64,000 nucleotides of DNA. Origin: Undaria pinnatifida. Taxonomy: Eukaryota; Sar; Phaeophyceae; Laminariales; Alariaceae. Below the pieces are notes generated by a model. It did not search any database. It was not told the DNA's origin and saw only the letters and a program-made list of their open reading frames with translations. Below are positions 27,901-37,227 of the stretch, one piece after another. The DNA is taken from assembly GCA_012845835.1 (NCBI GenBank), contig JABAKD010000025.1, positions 22,828,923 to 22,892,922 of the forward strand. Direction: 5' to 3'. The position numbers were made by a program, and so were the translations under genes. The stretch's first letter is position 1. The number at the start of each line of letters is the position of its first letter.

Positions 27901-30195
27901 TTTGTGACCAAGTAGCGTAGTGGGTAGCGCGTGACTAAGTAGCTCAGTGGGTAGTGCAGTATGCGACTAAGTAGCTCAGTGGGTAGCGCACTATAACCAA
28001 CAAAATATATGTTTGCGAGTTGGTAACTTGATTCTCACCGACTTTTCAACAGGGATCTTTGGGGCTCTCCCGTGGCTAGTGCTATATTACCGACAAGCGG
28101 TGGGTCGTGGGTTCGAATCCCACCGATTTCATATTTCCGCTTTTTTCCGGGAGATAGAATAAAAAAAAGTATTTGCGAGCGTGCGCGCTGGAGACGTGAA
28201 TGGTTGCGATAATTTGCTCCTGAGTACTGCAGTGCGTGGCGAGGGGGGAGCCCCGGAGATCCCTGTTGAAAAGTCGGTGATAATCCATTTACGAACTCGC
28301 AAACATATCTGCTGTTAGTTATATTGCACTACCCACTGAGCTATGTGACTAAGGAGCTCAGTGGGTCGTGCATATAACCAACACACCAATGCACACAAAT
28401 TGACGATAGCAAATATCTTGCCGCGCGAGTTTCTAGCGGACATGTATACTATCTTTCGAGTATTGATAGTTGAAAAGTACCGCGTTTAGTATCTTGCTCA
28501 ACCCAATATTGCGCTTGTTTGTCTGTGATCGGTGTTGCATCGCAGGGTTCGTCATCCACGGCGCACCTGCAGTGCGAGCGGCTGCTGCTACCACAGGGTG
28601 GGGGGTGAGCGCTAGGCGAGCAAGACCAGCCGTGCGGCCGCTAGTTGGCATGCAGATGCACAAAGTCACGATCGAGGTGGGCTTGGTCTGAAAGATATCC
28701 TCGGTGCATTTTCCGTTGTCGAGAGTATGTTTGAACTCCGTATATCTACGACTACGAGAGTACTCGTAGCTCGTAACACGATCCACACCGGTACGTATGC
28801 TTGGGGTTCGCCTTCGTTCCTTAATGCTGCACCAGCACTGGCTAGTCTCTTCGGGTTTGTTTATATTTGGGAGCTTCTAGTCGGCAGCGCAGTGCACGGC
28901 GACGTATCGCAAGTGCCCCTCCTGGGACTACGATACGTAGTGTATCGACGGATATATTGACAAGATCGCCCAACAAACGTAGACGACGCCAGGTGTGTTT
29001 GATACGCTGTACCCTGTTCCACTCTGGACGGAAACTTAGGGACCTTTAGAGTTTTACAATGAGTATCTGGCTATCCTTACATTTCCGTCCAGAGTCGTCC
29101 GTAACAAGTGTTTTGTGTGTTTGCCAACGTGATACGGAAGAACCCCACGGTGTGCGCGCCATTCGGCGGGATGTGATCGCCAGGCGGCCGAAGACGCCGG
29201 TAATCGAAAGGTCTCATATCATGTGCGGCAGCGATACCGACGATCCGACCGACCGACCGACCAACCAAACAACCAACCGACGAACTCATAATACAGCAGA
29301 AATAAGTTACGTACGATGCCGAAACCGTCTTGGTGCGGCTCTCCCCCGCCTCGGAGCCCCTTCGCCCGCGCTTCGCTCGCTCCCGGCCCGCCCCTAGCCC
29401 GCCCCCTCACTCCTCCCCCGTCGCCCACCCCTCCATCTATGTCCCTCGTGCCGACGCAGCACGAGGGAAAGTCTACCGTTTTGGAAGTGGACGAAAGCAC
29501 GAGCATATTGGAGGCGGCCCTGGACAACGACATCGAACTCCCCCACGACTGCAAGCTCGGAGTGTGCCTAACCTGCCCCTCCCTCGTCGTCAGCGGAGAT
29601 GTGGACCAGAGCGATGGGACCCTCGACGAGAGCGTCATGGAGCAGGTAAAGTAGGGGCGACGGAGCGAAGCAGCCGGCGGTAGTTGCCTCGAGGAAGGAG
29701 GGCGATCTTGTTTTGTTCTCCGAAGACGAGCCGAGCCGGGTCGTGACACGCCCCGGACGTGTTTGCTCAAGAGTAAGCCCTTTTGGGGGTAGTTCCGCGT
29801 TAAAGCGCGTGGGGTTTTCAGTTTTTGTTTCAGGGATGCGTCGCCTATGCTCTTGGCGACAGGTTGAAAGTTACCGAGCAAGGACGTTTTGGTTGTGCTC
29901 TGCCGCAGCCGTAGCCGCACCGAGAAGATGTCGCTTGGGTGGCCCCCGCCTGAGTGACCCCCGCGGGAATCTAGAAGTCTGCCAGCGTGCCAACCTGTCG
30001 CCGTGGGTGTAGTTGCGAGCGTACTTGAAAAACACGATGCTAACCCGCCCCCCTCCTCCACTCCCCTCCTACGTTGGAATCACGGTACAGGGATTTGCGC
30101 TAACGTGCTGCTCGTACGCGAGGTCCGACGTCGTCATCCGCTCCGTAGAGGAGGACCAACTTGTGGGCGCCCAGTTCAGCGATCGACCTCTCTAG
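24920..30195 (+). CDS. FdC1: FdC1-type plastid [2Fe-2S] ferredoxin
   Basis: Four exons with matching phases: 24920-24983 (MRGFAAWTTGLAVLAVSGIT, signal-peptide-like, donor GTGGGT), 28546-28676 (Ala/Arg-rich transit-like part ending MQMHKVTIE), 29460-29645 and 30091-30195 (stop), 161 aa in all. The core starts HEGKSTVLEV and carries the cluster cysteines in DCKLGVCLTC (C-x4-C-x2-C), then 28 residues to C in GFALTCCSYARSDVV. The 28-residue spacing, DxxLGVCxTCP and the C-terminal tail fit FdC1 rather than leaf ferredoxin (29 residues). In plants FdC1 accepts electrons from photosystem I but does not support NADP reduction. The two-part N-terminus fits import into a secondary plastid. Exons 2-4 are firm. 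Exon 1, 3.6 kb upstream, is inferred from phase and sequence type. A later ATG at 29316 is a weaker alternative start. Confidence 0.85.
25200..25765 (+). repeat. Tandem repeat, ~230-bp period, 2.5 copies
   Basis: TTTCATGTTGGGGAGG (25231), TGTCATGTTGGGGGGTC (25460) and TTTCATGTTGGGACGTC (25694) mark the start of successive units. The first two also share CTGGCG, GTGTATGCTG, GCATGCAGCAGG and GGGGAGG. The repeat is in ferredoxin intron 1. Confidence 0.7.
25770..26545. repeat. GGGTACCC-type degenerate minisatellite
   Basis: Palindromic GGGTACCC and CCCGGGTACC motifs occur about every 20-40 bp from 25795 to 26300 and again at 26420-26545. The theme resembles the arrays at 43985-44500 and in the element at 45681-47374. 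I looked for terminal repeats and an 8-bp duplication and found only a weak AGAGGT/ACCTCT pair, so this is called a repeat, not an element. It is in ferredoxin intron 1. Confidence 0.75.
26775..27170 (+). repeat. Three-unit tandem repeat with poly-C tracts
   Basis: Units begin AAAACCRTCAGATTTATCCC at 26778 and 26908 and CAGCTGTCAGATCTTGTCCC near 27105. Each continues with TATAGYTT, a CRCACA motif and (first two) a long C tract: 26848-26865 (18 C) and 26968-26983 (16 C). Confidence 0.7.
27290..27352 (+). repeat. Conserved 'MSFDEIFDLTAGVYF' repeat, copy 2
   Basis: ATGAGTTTCGACGAAATCTT, followed by CGATCTCACAGCTGGAGTGT and ATTTTCATTTTTTATAATAAG. The frame reads MSFDEIFDLTAGVYFHFL and stops. Most differences from copy 1 and from copy 3 in the head are at third codon positions or are conservative. 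Confidence 0.6.
27831..28383. mobile_element. Foldback element built from tRNA A-box-like units
   Basis: The ends TGTTGGTTAT and ATAACCAACA are inverted, flanked by a perfect 5-bp duplication CACCA (27826-27830 and 28384-28388). The arms are inverted over their whole length: left CCCACTGAGCTACTTAGTCAC, TGTTTGCGAGTT, CCGACTTTTCAACAGGGATC; right GATCCCTGTTGAAAAGTCGG, AACTCGCAAACATAT, GCTCAGTGGGT. The left arm is expanded by about four ~32-bp units of AAGTAGCTCAGTGGGTAGYG, which match a tRNA D-arm/A box. The centre (about 28095-28130) carries a T-arm/B box, GTGGGTTCGAATCCCAC. It lies 160 bp upstream of ferredoxin exon 2, in its first intron. There is no coding sequence. Confidence 0.85.
28095..28135 (+). 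other. tRNA T-arm/B-box-like sequence
   Basis: GTGGG-TTCGAAT-CCCAC forms a perfect 5-bp stem with a 7-nt loop, as in a tRNA T arm, followed by CGATTTCA. The sequence upstream does not fold into the remaining arms and no matching acceptor strand is present, so this is tRNA-derived rather than a tRNA gene. Confidence 0.6.
29834..29862 (+). other. FdC1: Possible 29-nt poison exon inside the last FdC1 intron
   Basis: GGATGCGTCGCCTATGCTCT and nine more bases are bounded by a good acceptor (GTTTTTGTTTCAG) and a plausible donor (GGCGACAG then GTTGAAAG). Inclusion after exon 3 would add GCVAYALGD, shift the frame by 29 nt and hit TAA a few codons into exon 4, removing the fourth cluster cysteine. 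It could equally be chance. Confidence 0.3.
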
Positions 30196-30481
30196 CTCGT
30201 ACCATCGTTATTTTGTGGTATGTAGACAAACACCCGAGAACACGGTGAGGCGTGTCCGGCCAGCATGGGAGTGGGGAGCAAATTGGACAGTCGTTTTGTT
30301 GTGAGCGAGAAGCGTACACGCTTGAACGAGAGAGGGAAATGAAGAGGAAGAGGAAGATAAGAAGAAACACACGAAAAACAGATGCTTGGCTCTTCTAAAC
30401 CTGGTGCGTATTCGGAGGTGCGCTGCCGCAAGTCTCGGAGCCGATGGGGGTGCGGGTGGGGCTGGGGGCGAGCGTGGCACG

Positions 30482-30513
30482 CAAAGAGCCTGCGCGCGTA
30501 GGCTCTTTTTTTT
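30482..30513 (+). terminator. Hairpin followed by T run downstream of the ferredoxin gene
   Basis: AAAGAGCCT, an 8-nt GC-rich loop, AGGCTCTTT and then more T form a perfect stem of about 9 bp with a T tail, 287 bp after the ferredoxin stop. Its shape is that of an intrinsic terminator, but in a nuclear gene it is more likely a 3'-untranslated hairpin or chance. Confidence 0.35.
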
Positions 30514-32100
30514 ATTTTTAGTCCAGCTGTGCGTCGCGGCACTTTTGCCGCGGGTTCTAGGTCTGTTTTAAGCGTGGGGAAAGTGTACACGTTCTTGCCA
30601 TTTCCAGTTTTTCATGTGCCACGCGATCGCTTGTGGTTGTTATTTGCGTGGCTTTTGTTCCGTCAACGGCGCGCGAGTTGCCGGATATATGGAGTACGAG
30701 AAATGAGGAAGCGGGGCGGGGGCACGACGCAACTTCGGATTAGCAGAGGAACGGGGCTAGTCCCGTCCCTGAATGAATCCCGAAGAATACATCTGTTTTC
30801 CACCACCCCCTTGGTGTACGTCCGGTGGACGCAAGAGGAGGAGCGACCGTCGAAGGCGAGAGACTTCGGTCCTCCATTATGACGTAGGCGAGAGACTTCG
30901 GTCCTCCATTATGACGAGGACACAGGATATCAGATCATTTTTTTGCGCGGGCGGTGCCATCCCCGACAACGGTTTTCTGCACTAAGATTCTGCATGGACT
31001 CTCAAGTTTGTTGAGCCGTTTTTATTGGTTTATGCCCCGGGGCCTACCAGTCGCGTTCTCATAGAGGTTTAATCGGCGTCCCGGGGTGGGGGTCTCGACT
31101 TCTGCTAAAATAGTTTGTAGTTCATGTGGATTACAAACTTTCTCACATGTTGGTTGGAGGTACGCCCGTTAGTTGCCATTCCCATTCGCACAAGTAGCCA
31201 ATTCTGTTTGACGGCGCGAGGTGGCGCGCTTCGTCGTCCTGCTCGTCGTGGTACCAAAAGCGCACAAGACACAACAACGGAGGGAGGCAAACTCCCCACT
31301 GCCTGACACGGGCGAGGCAGTGAACTAAGCTCATTGCACGCGCATTACCCGGTGCTAGGCGTGTCTTAGCTGTATCGGCCACGGTCACGTACAGACGTGA
31401 TCAACACAGTTCGAAGCTCGGCAATAGTGAGTAGTAAATTGTGTAGGATCGAGGGGAACGCGCCCCGACCTTGCAGATCACTACACCTAATACGGGGTTT
31501 CAACAAGAGTGTTGGGTTTGGGACGCGGTGCGGCTCGTCGGAAACGTCAGCGAGGGGAGAGGGAGGCGCTGCGTGCGTCTTTACCTTCCGGTGTGCGGCA
31601 TCTGTCCCCTCCTTCCTGTCGGCACCGACGTACGTAGCAAAGGGGTTGCGTTGGCTCCCGCTGTTGTGCGATCGCCTTCCACCACCATGCAAATCAAGCC
31701 AACGTGGTTTTGTACTCATGGCGCGCCCTGCTCCAAACTAGGTGCATCGGACGGTCTATGCCGCGCCTCTTCCGACTAGCTTGCTGCGTTATAGCGACGT
31801 TGAAGAGAACGATCATAGAGGGATACAATGCGACTCCGAAGGTTGATGGATCCATTTTTTCAGCGCAATAAGAAACGCAAACTACAGTAACACGCAACAT
31901 CAGCTACCAACACGAGTAGTCACTATTTGCCGAGCCCAGGAGATGGCGACGCTTCCGTGGGTAACGGCGCATAATTTAATTTAGGATGAGAGCTGCAGGC
32001 GTACCAGGTATTGCAACCGAGAAAACCAGCTGCCAGACGTACGCAATGCGATTGTGGCCTGCCGAGGAGGCCACGGATCAGCTGTATACCAGGTCCTCAG

Positions 32101-32496
32101 CTAAGCATCTCCATGGTCCCCATTGAATGAACAACGCTCTGCTTCGCCCAACCAATGTTCCCCCCGGAGGGTAGCACAGGTGTCAGGCAGATGCCGACGA
32201 ATGGTGGAGTGTATCACGACCTGCCCCGCAACCCGCGACCACTTATGCCAAAGCTTGGCGGAAACTCTGGTAATCGCCTCCGCCATACAGGTCCTCTCTA
32301 AAGACCCGTGATCGCCAGCGGGCATCCCGTAGCGCTTCCTCCTGCAGCGCGTCAAGCGCACACAGACGTCACAACCCCGATGACATTTCATGTATCGCAA
32401 ATGCGCCCTCATGCTGTCTGCCAGTCGGCTCAAAGCAGCACAACTGCTTTTATGACCAGCGCGCAAAACGTGAGCATCGACCATTCTTTGGTTCAA
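32101..32496 (-). CDS. Unassigned 131-codon ORF
   Basis: This is an open minus frame without low complexity. It includes AGHKSSCAALSRLADSMRAH, YMKCHRGCDVCVRLTRC and AITRVSAKLWHKWSRVAGQV. Several Cys and His residues are present but do not form a motif I recognise. It could be a fragment of a mobile-element protein. The first codon is not certain. Confidence 0.25.
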   Translation of the reverse strand: MNQRMVDAHVLRAGHKSSCAALSRLADSMRAHLRYMKCHRGCDVCVRLTRCRRKRYGMPAGDHGSLERTCMAEAITRVSAKLWHKWSRVAGQVVIHSTIRRHLPDTCATLRGEHWLGEAERCSFNGDHGDA

Positions 32497-32936
32497 CTCA
32501 ACTTAACAACAGCTGGCTGACCCATGCCACAGTCTAAATAAATGAATAAACACACGCAAACGCCCGCATATACCGACCCGATGAAGAGTCATGTTTTTCT
32601 GTTCCTCATGTCGTTGAAATTCAAATATCGAGGTTTACAATCTTCAACCTGTCACAACTTTTGTGTAACAGCAGTCGTAGCGATTTCAGTTGCCTTTTGG
32701 TTCGAGGCTCACAACCTGTCAGAGCTTGTGTTGTGAAATCATTTGTCAATGTGCTAAACTCATTGCATTTCCCCCCCCCCGACATTTTTCCCAGCACCAA
32801 GGTGCACGCTTCTCCTCGTGGTCACACCCTATCGCAGAATCTAAACACCTCTGAAAGGCTTATCGCGCCAGGTAGAAAAAAACGAGAAAACACGCGTTTA
32901 TTTGCCTGTTTAATTGTAAAAAAAACTCTGAACAAG

Positions 32937-33608
32937 TGTTATAAGGCTTAGTTTGGGTAAGCTATCGGTTAACCAGTTGCAAGTGGTCAAACGGACTAAT
33001 ACCCCACTAATTCCTTAACAAATGGCGTCGTCGACAGACCATGGGTTTTTGGGTCGTGGGTTCGATCCCCACCATCCACAACAATAAACTTTTCAGATTT
33101 TCCCCATGTCGAACTTGAAAATACTCTCCCTGGTACCCCAGGGAATGAAACGGCTTGGATAATTGACAGGTCCGCCCGTATATCCGGCCGACCTGCTATC
33201 CCGCCGTTTCAGGGGGGGAGAGTGTTATAAGGCTTAGTTTGGGTAAGCTATTGGTTAACCAGTTGCAAGTGGTCAAACGGACTAATACCCCACTAAATTC
33301 TTAACAATTAAAGTCCATAACAAATGGCGTCGTCGACAGCCCATGGGTTTTTGGGTCGTGGGTTCAATCCCCACATCCACCATAATAAACTTTTTCAGAT
33401 TTTCCCATGGCGAACTTGAAAAATACTCTTCCTGGTACCCCAGGGAATGAAACGGCTTGGATAAATGACAGGTCCGCCCGTATATCCGGCCGACCTGCTA
33501 TCCCGCCGTCTCAGGGGGGGAGAGTGTTATAAGGCTTAGTTTGGGTAAGCTATCGGTTAACCAGTTGCAAGTGGTCAAACGGACTAATACCCCACTAATT
33601 CCTTAACA
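32937..33608 (+). mobile_element. Tandem TRIM retroelement (LTR-internal-LTR-internal-LTR)
   Basis: Three LTRs stand at 32937-33020, 33223-33322 and 33525-33608. The first and third are identical over 84 bp; the second has a 16-bp insertion near its end. They start TGTTATAAGG and end CTTAACA (TGTTA/TAACA inverted tips). The two 202-bp internal domains each begin AATGGCGTCGTCGACAG (a possible primer-binding site, TGGCG) and contain a tRNA T-arm-like GTGGGTTCRATCCCCAC. Each ends in a purine tract (AGGGGGGGAGAG) directly before the next LTR. The outer flanks are CAAG on both sides (32933-32936, 33609-33612), a 4-bp target duplication. No protein is encoded. Identical outer LTRs suggest recent insertion. 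Confidence 0.93.
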
Positions 33609-36600
33609 CAAGCTTGCTTTCAATGGGGTTGGAGGAATTATTTTCTTAAGGCGACTTAGACCAAGGCTTCGACAGGCATCGGAATCTCGCAGGCCGGGTT
33701 TTCTTCCGATTTTGTAGAAAGCAAAAAAATGACGAAGAAAAAAACGGGCAACCGAGCCCAGGACGCGAGAAAACTTCAACGGGGAATGATGCCCATCCAA
33801 CAAATTAAAAGACAGACGGTGCTAAATAACTCCGTTCGGAAATCCGCAGACCTTTCTTGATTTCGTGGTTAAAACGATTTTTCTCGTGTAATTTCAATTT
33901 CGCTGATTTTGACTTTGACAAGCTGTCACTTGATTTTAGCGTCGATTAGAAAAAAGTGCCCCAGCAGTACTTGTTCGCTGGGCCCTGGTCATTGCGACTG
34001 GGGTGGTCTTATCTTGCAATTTTTCGTATTCCGAGAGTTTTACGCCGAAAAAAGATTGTCCAAACAATCCTGCACGGACTGTATCAGAATGGCACCGCGT
34101 TTCAGAAACAAAAAACACTACTGCACTTATACTTCGCAGTACATGCATTGGATTGCACGGGTGGTGTCGAGGCTGCAACTCGCAGAGGTGGGTCTATGTT
34201 TGCCCTCGGCCCTTGCTTCGAAGTTAGTCGTGTTCAATTACATACGAGAGTGATGTGTGCGCTTCGTTCCGCGATGAACTTATTCCGAGAACGAAGTTAG
34301 TCCAAGAAGTCGAGAAGGGTTGGGCCAAAAAGATCTAGATCTGCCAAACCTCCCGGACACCTGACGCATGCTATGGTAGAGGAGCACCATTTTTTTTTCC
34401 TTCTGAGGGTGGCGGCCTTGAGGAGCTCTATACCTCACCCAAAAACTGATTTGGGAAAAACGGAAGCTTAACTCGATCAAGATTCCCATGGCCTACCATT
34501 GGTATATACAACGAAGGCACGAATACATATGCAAAACAAGAATGGCATTTCGACGCTATTGAGTTATGGGGCCCCGTCCTCCAGAAAAAGAAGAAAGAAG
34601 GGCTACCCCCATCGTAACACGTGTTACCTTATGGCCATCATGGGACGTTCTGAATACATTCCCGGGTTTCCTAGGTAGGTATGGCACCGTACCGTGTACG
34701 TCTAGTCTAAGGGTGACGGGCACAGTTGTTCGAGGTCTTTTTCGGGTGCCTTCTGGCAGATACGTTTTCGGGACATTTTCTCCCCAACTACTCGTGCTAG
34801 TAGCTGCGTTTGGCAGCTTAGGGGGTGGAAATAGGCTTTCTGACAGCATCAATCAAATACATGATGCATCAAATCACAACACCGACCAAAACAGCGACGT
34901 ACGGGCATAGACCGTACGTATCTCATTACGGCATGCTGACGACAGCATACCGGTATTACAGGGAAGCTCGCCTCTCATGAGCACCTCTCTCATACTACGC
35001 AAATGGCCGTGTTAAATTTCGCGGCCGCTGTCGTCGTGGCGCATGCGCAATCCAAGCCGTGCTTGGTCTTGGTTCATGTTCGAAAAGATACGTGTTATGC
35101 GTTGACGGTTGGGCATTTTTTATGCCCTGTGGGTGTCACGAATTCGAAACACACAAATACGCTTGACACCTGCTCCTGTAAACACCGGTCTTTGTAAAAT
35201 TTATTTTATTTTTTGCTCATCCCATTTACGAGTATTATCTTCGCATTTTTTATTTATCCTTCTCCCTCCCTAGCTACGATCATTATCTTCGCATTTTTCT
35301 TTCTCCTTCTCCGTCCCAAGTCGTAGCTCAGATCCGGGGTCACTAAGCAGGCCCTTCTCCCCCCTCCCCACTAAGGTACGCGCCTTCATTGGTATCGCGA
35401 GAAGACTCCAGCCCTTTCTTCCCTCGTCGACTCGCATCGAATAGCACATGGCGTGTATACGAGGTTGAGCGTGGCTCGACGGTGCCATACGGGTTCCAAA
35501 GTAAAAAAATAAACTAGACTACACTTGCCAACCCTAGAGTAAGCCGGCTGTAAAAATTATGAAACCTATACTAGAACAATACGAAGCAGGAACGGCGGAA
35601 CGTAAACCTGGCTTAAATAACACTTTCGTATGACAAAAACGAGGGGACGGCCAAAACAAGTTCGACCCACGGCCCCAATAGAAAAAAAAAAAAACGATAG
35701 CCAACGACGTTCGCCAACATAGCAAGCCAATATGGTTAAAGAAGCATAAACTACCATCCAATACAGCGCTACTACATGAAGCAGAGCTGAAAAATCCGTA
35801 ACCCCTGCTTATATTTTCACCAGGTACCGGCGCGCGAGCGGAAGGAAAGCTATTTCGACACCCATCTAAATATGTCCGAACGAAACCAAAGAACCGACAG
35901 CATCGTTGCTACAATTGCCAGATGCTACGTTTCAACAGATAACCTCGGATCGTGTTGACATATTCTGCAAAGAGATGACCTTATACAGCATTTGACATAT
36001 TATATTAAAACTCCCAACCGCCGTCTGCCCTGTGGCATCGGCCAAAAAAATATCGTGTCGCCCCGAGCCGAATGAGGCAACCTAGCCTTGCCACCCCGAG
36101 GCCAACAAAAACATGCACACACGGAGACAAGCATATGCATGCTTGAACACTAAATAAGAGAACCCAACAACGACGGCGACTGCTGCCTAAACGTGCCCAT
36201 AAAATAATATTGTTGCGATTCACACGGGGCGCGCGGAAACGTGCACACCAATGATGTTGTTGCGCTTCACACGGGGCGCGCGGAAGAACGGTGCAAGCCT
36301 CTCACGACACCCTCACCGAGCCAGGTGGCAGCCACAACGACGCTGTTTGTCCGACCGAGCGAAAAAGGAGCCTTTTTTGTGATCTCTTCTGGCGGCCCTA
36401 GGGCTTTCATGTCATCTCCGTTAGAGTGTAGACCAAAGAGGCAAACACCACTCCGCCCAGACCTACGCCTTCGGCAGTCAGCAGCGGCTACTACCGAAAC
36501 AGCAGACACAGCCGTCATTAAGCTGGCCACGCCCACGCAGCACGCGGGTTTGTTACATGGTTTCATGCCCAGCAGGCACGCAGGCAGGCAGGAAGGCAGG

Positions 36601-37227
36601 AAGGAAGCGTTTTCTTCTGCGCTCGCCCGCCCCCGTCAATTCTTGACGGAGTACCTGCGCCAGGGCGGGGGCGACGGTGGAGGGCGGGCGCTTTTATGAT
36701 GCAGCGACAATCAGTCTGGAGGCGTCCGAGAAGAAGAAAGTTCCGGAAACGACGGACTCTCTCGGATACGCAAGCGAACTACGTGCGGTTACGTGTGCGC
36801 GTCAAGCGCAAAAAAGGGGAGGCCATCCGGGTCCATGCAAAGTGTACTTCGACTTTTTCGCTCTCTCTTTCGCCCGAAGGGCGGCTTTGGAGTAGAACCG
36901 TGCGCACACAACGAGTACACTACAACCAATCCATACTTTTGCGCGCCGAATGCACACATCGCCAGCGCTTTTATATCGTCAACATCGCCTTGTGGTGCAC
37001 TACACTACGCGCATCAACCATTCCCCCTTGCCTGCCTGCCTGTGGGAGCACGCGCTCCCTATAGGCCAAGTGATGCTCTGCAAATGATCTCATGCTCGGT
37101 TATAATAAGCCAAGATAACAGCATACTTCCGTGAGCGGCGGGCTTGATTGATGTATATGCGGAGTCAGCAGACGAGAAAGTGAGACTCCACGCGGAGCAG
37201 CCGTCTGAACGCTTGCGCGCCAATGCT
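33609..37227. other. No supported gene
   Basis: No recognisable domain or matched exon set was found. A 50-bp-spaced duplication of TTCACACGGGGCGCGCGGAA lies at about 36215-36290, and GGCAGGCAGGAAGGCAGGAA simple sequence at 36578-36605. The open frames at 36241-36699 (plus) and 36267-36566 (minus) overlap each other and neither is convincing. Confidence 0.5.

Larger units (their letters stand above)
30196..32936. other. No confident gene; ferredoxin 3' region and unassigned ORFs
   Basis: The first few hundred bases are probably ferredoxin 3' untranslated sequence. There is a terminator-like hairpin at 30482-30513 and an exact 32-bp duplication at 30854-30917 (GGCGAGAGACTTCGGTCCTC). Open frames at 31366-31779 and 32101-32496 have no recognisable family. 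Confidence 0.5.

Noticed and set aside
27840-28000. Tandem tRNA genes
   Set aside because: Only D-arm/A-box-like halves are present, repeated and inverted. No anticodon arm or acceptor pairing follows.
29316-29459. ATG at 29316 as the ferredoxin start, giving a Pro-rich leader
   Set aside because: The stretch up to 29459 is a long pyrimidine tract ending in CAG, as expected for an intron end. Exon 28546-28676 supplies the missing first strand (MHKVTIE) in phase.
29219-30061. 280-codon minus-strand ORF
   Set aside because: It is antisense to FdC1 exon 3 and its flanking introns. The plus strand has clear ferredoxin exons.
33040-33090. tRNA gene in the TRIM unit
   Set aside because: The T-arm is good, but the other arms do not pair and the sequence repeats as part of the LTR element.
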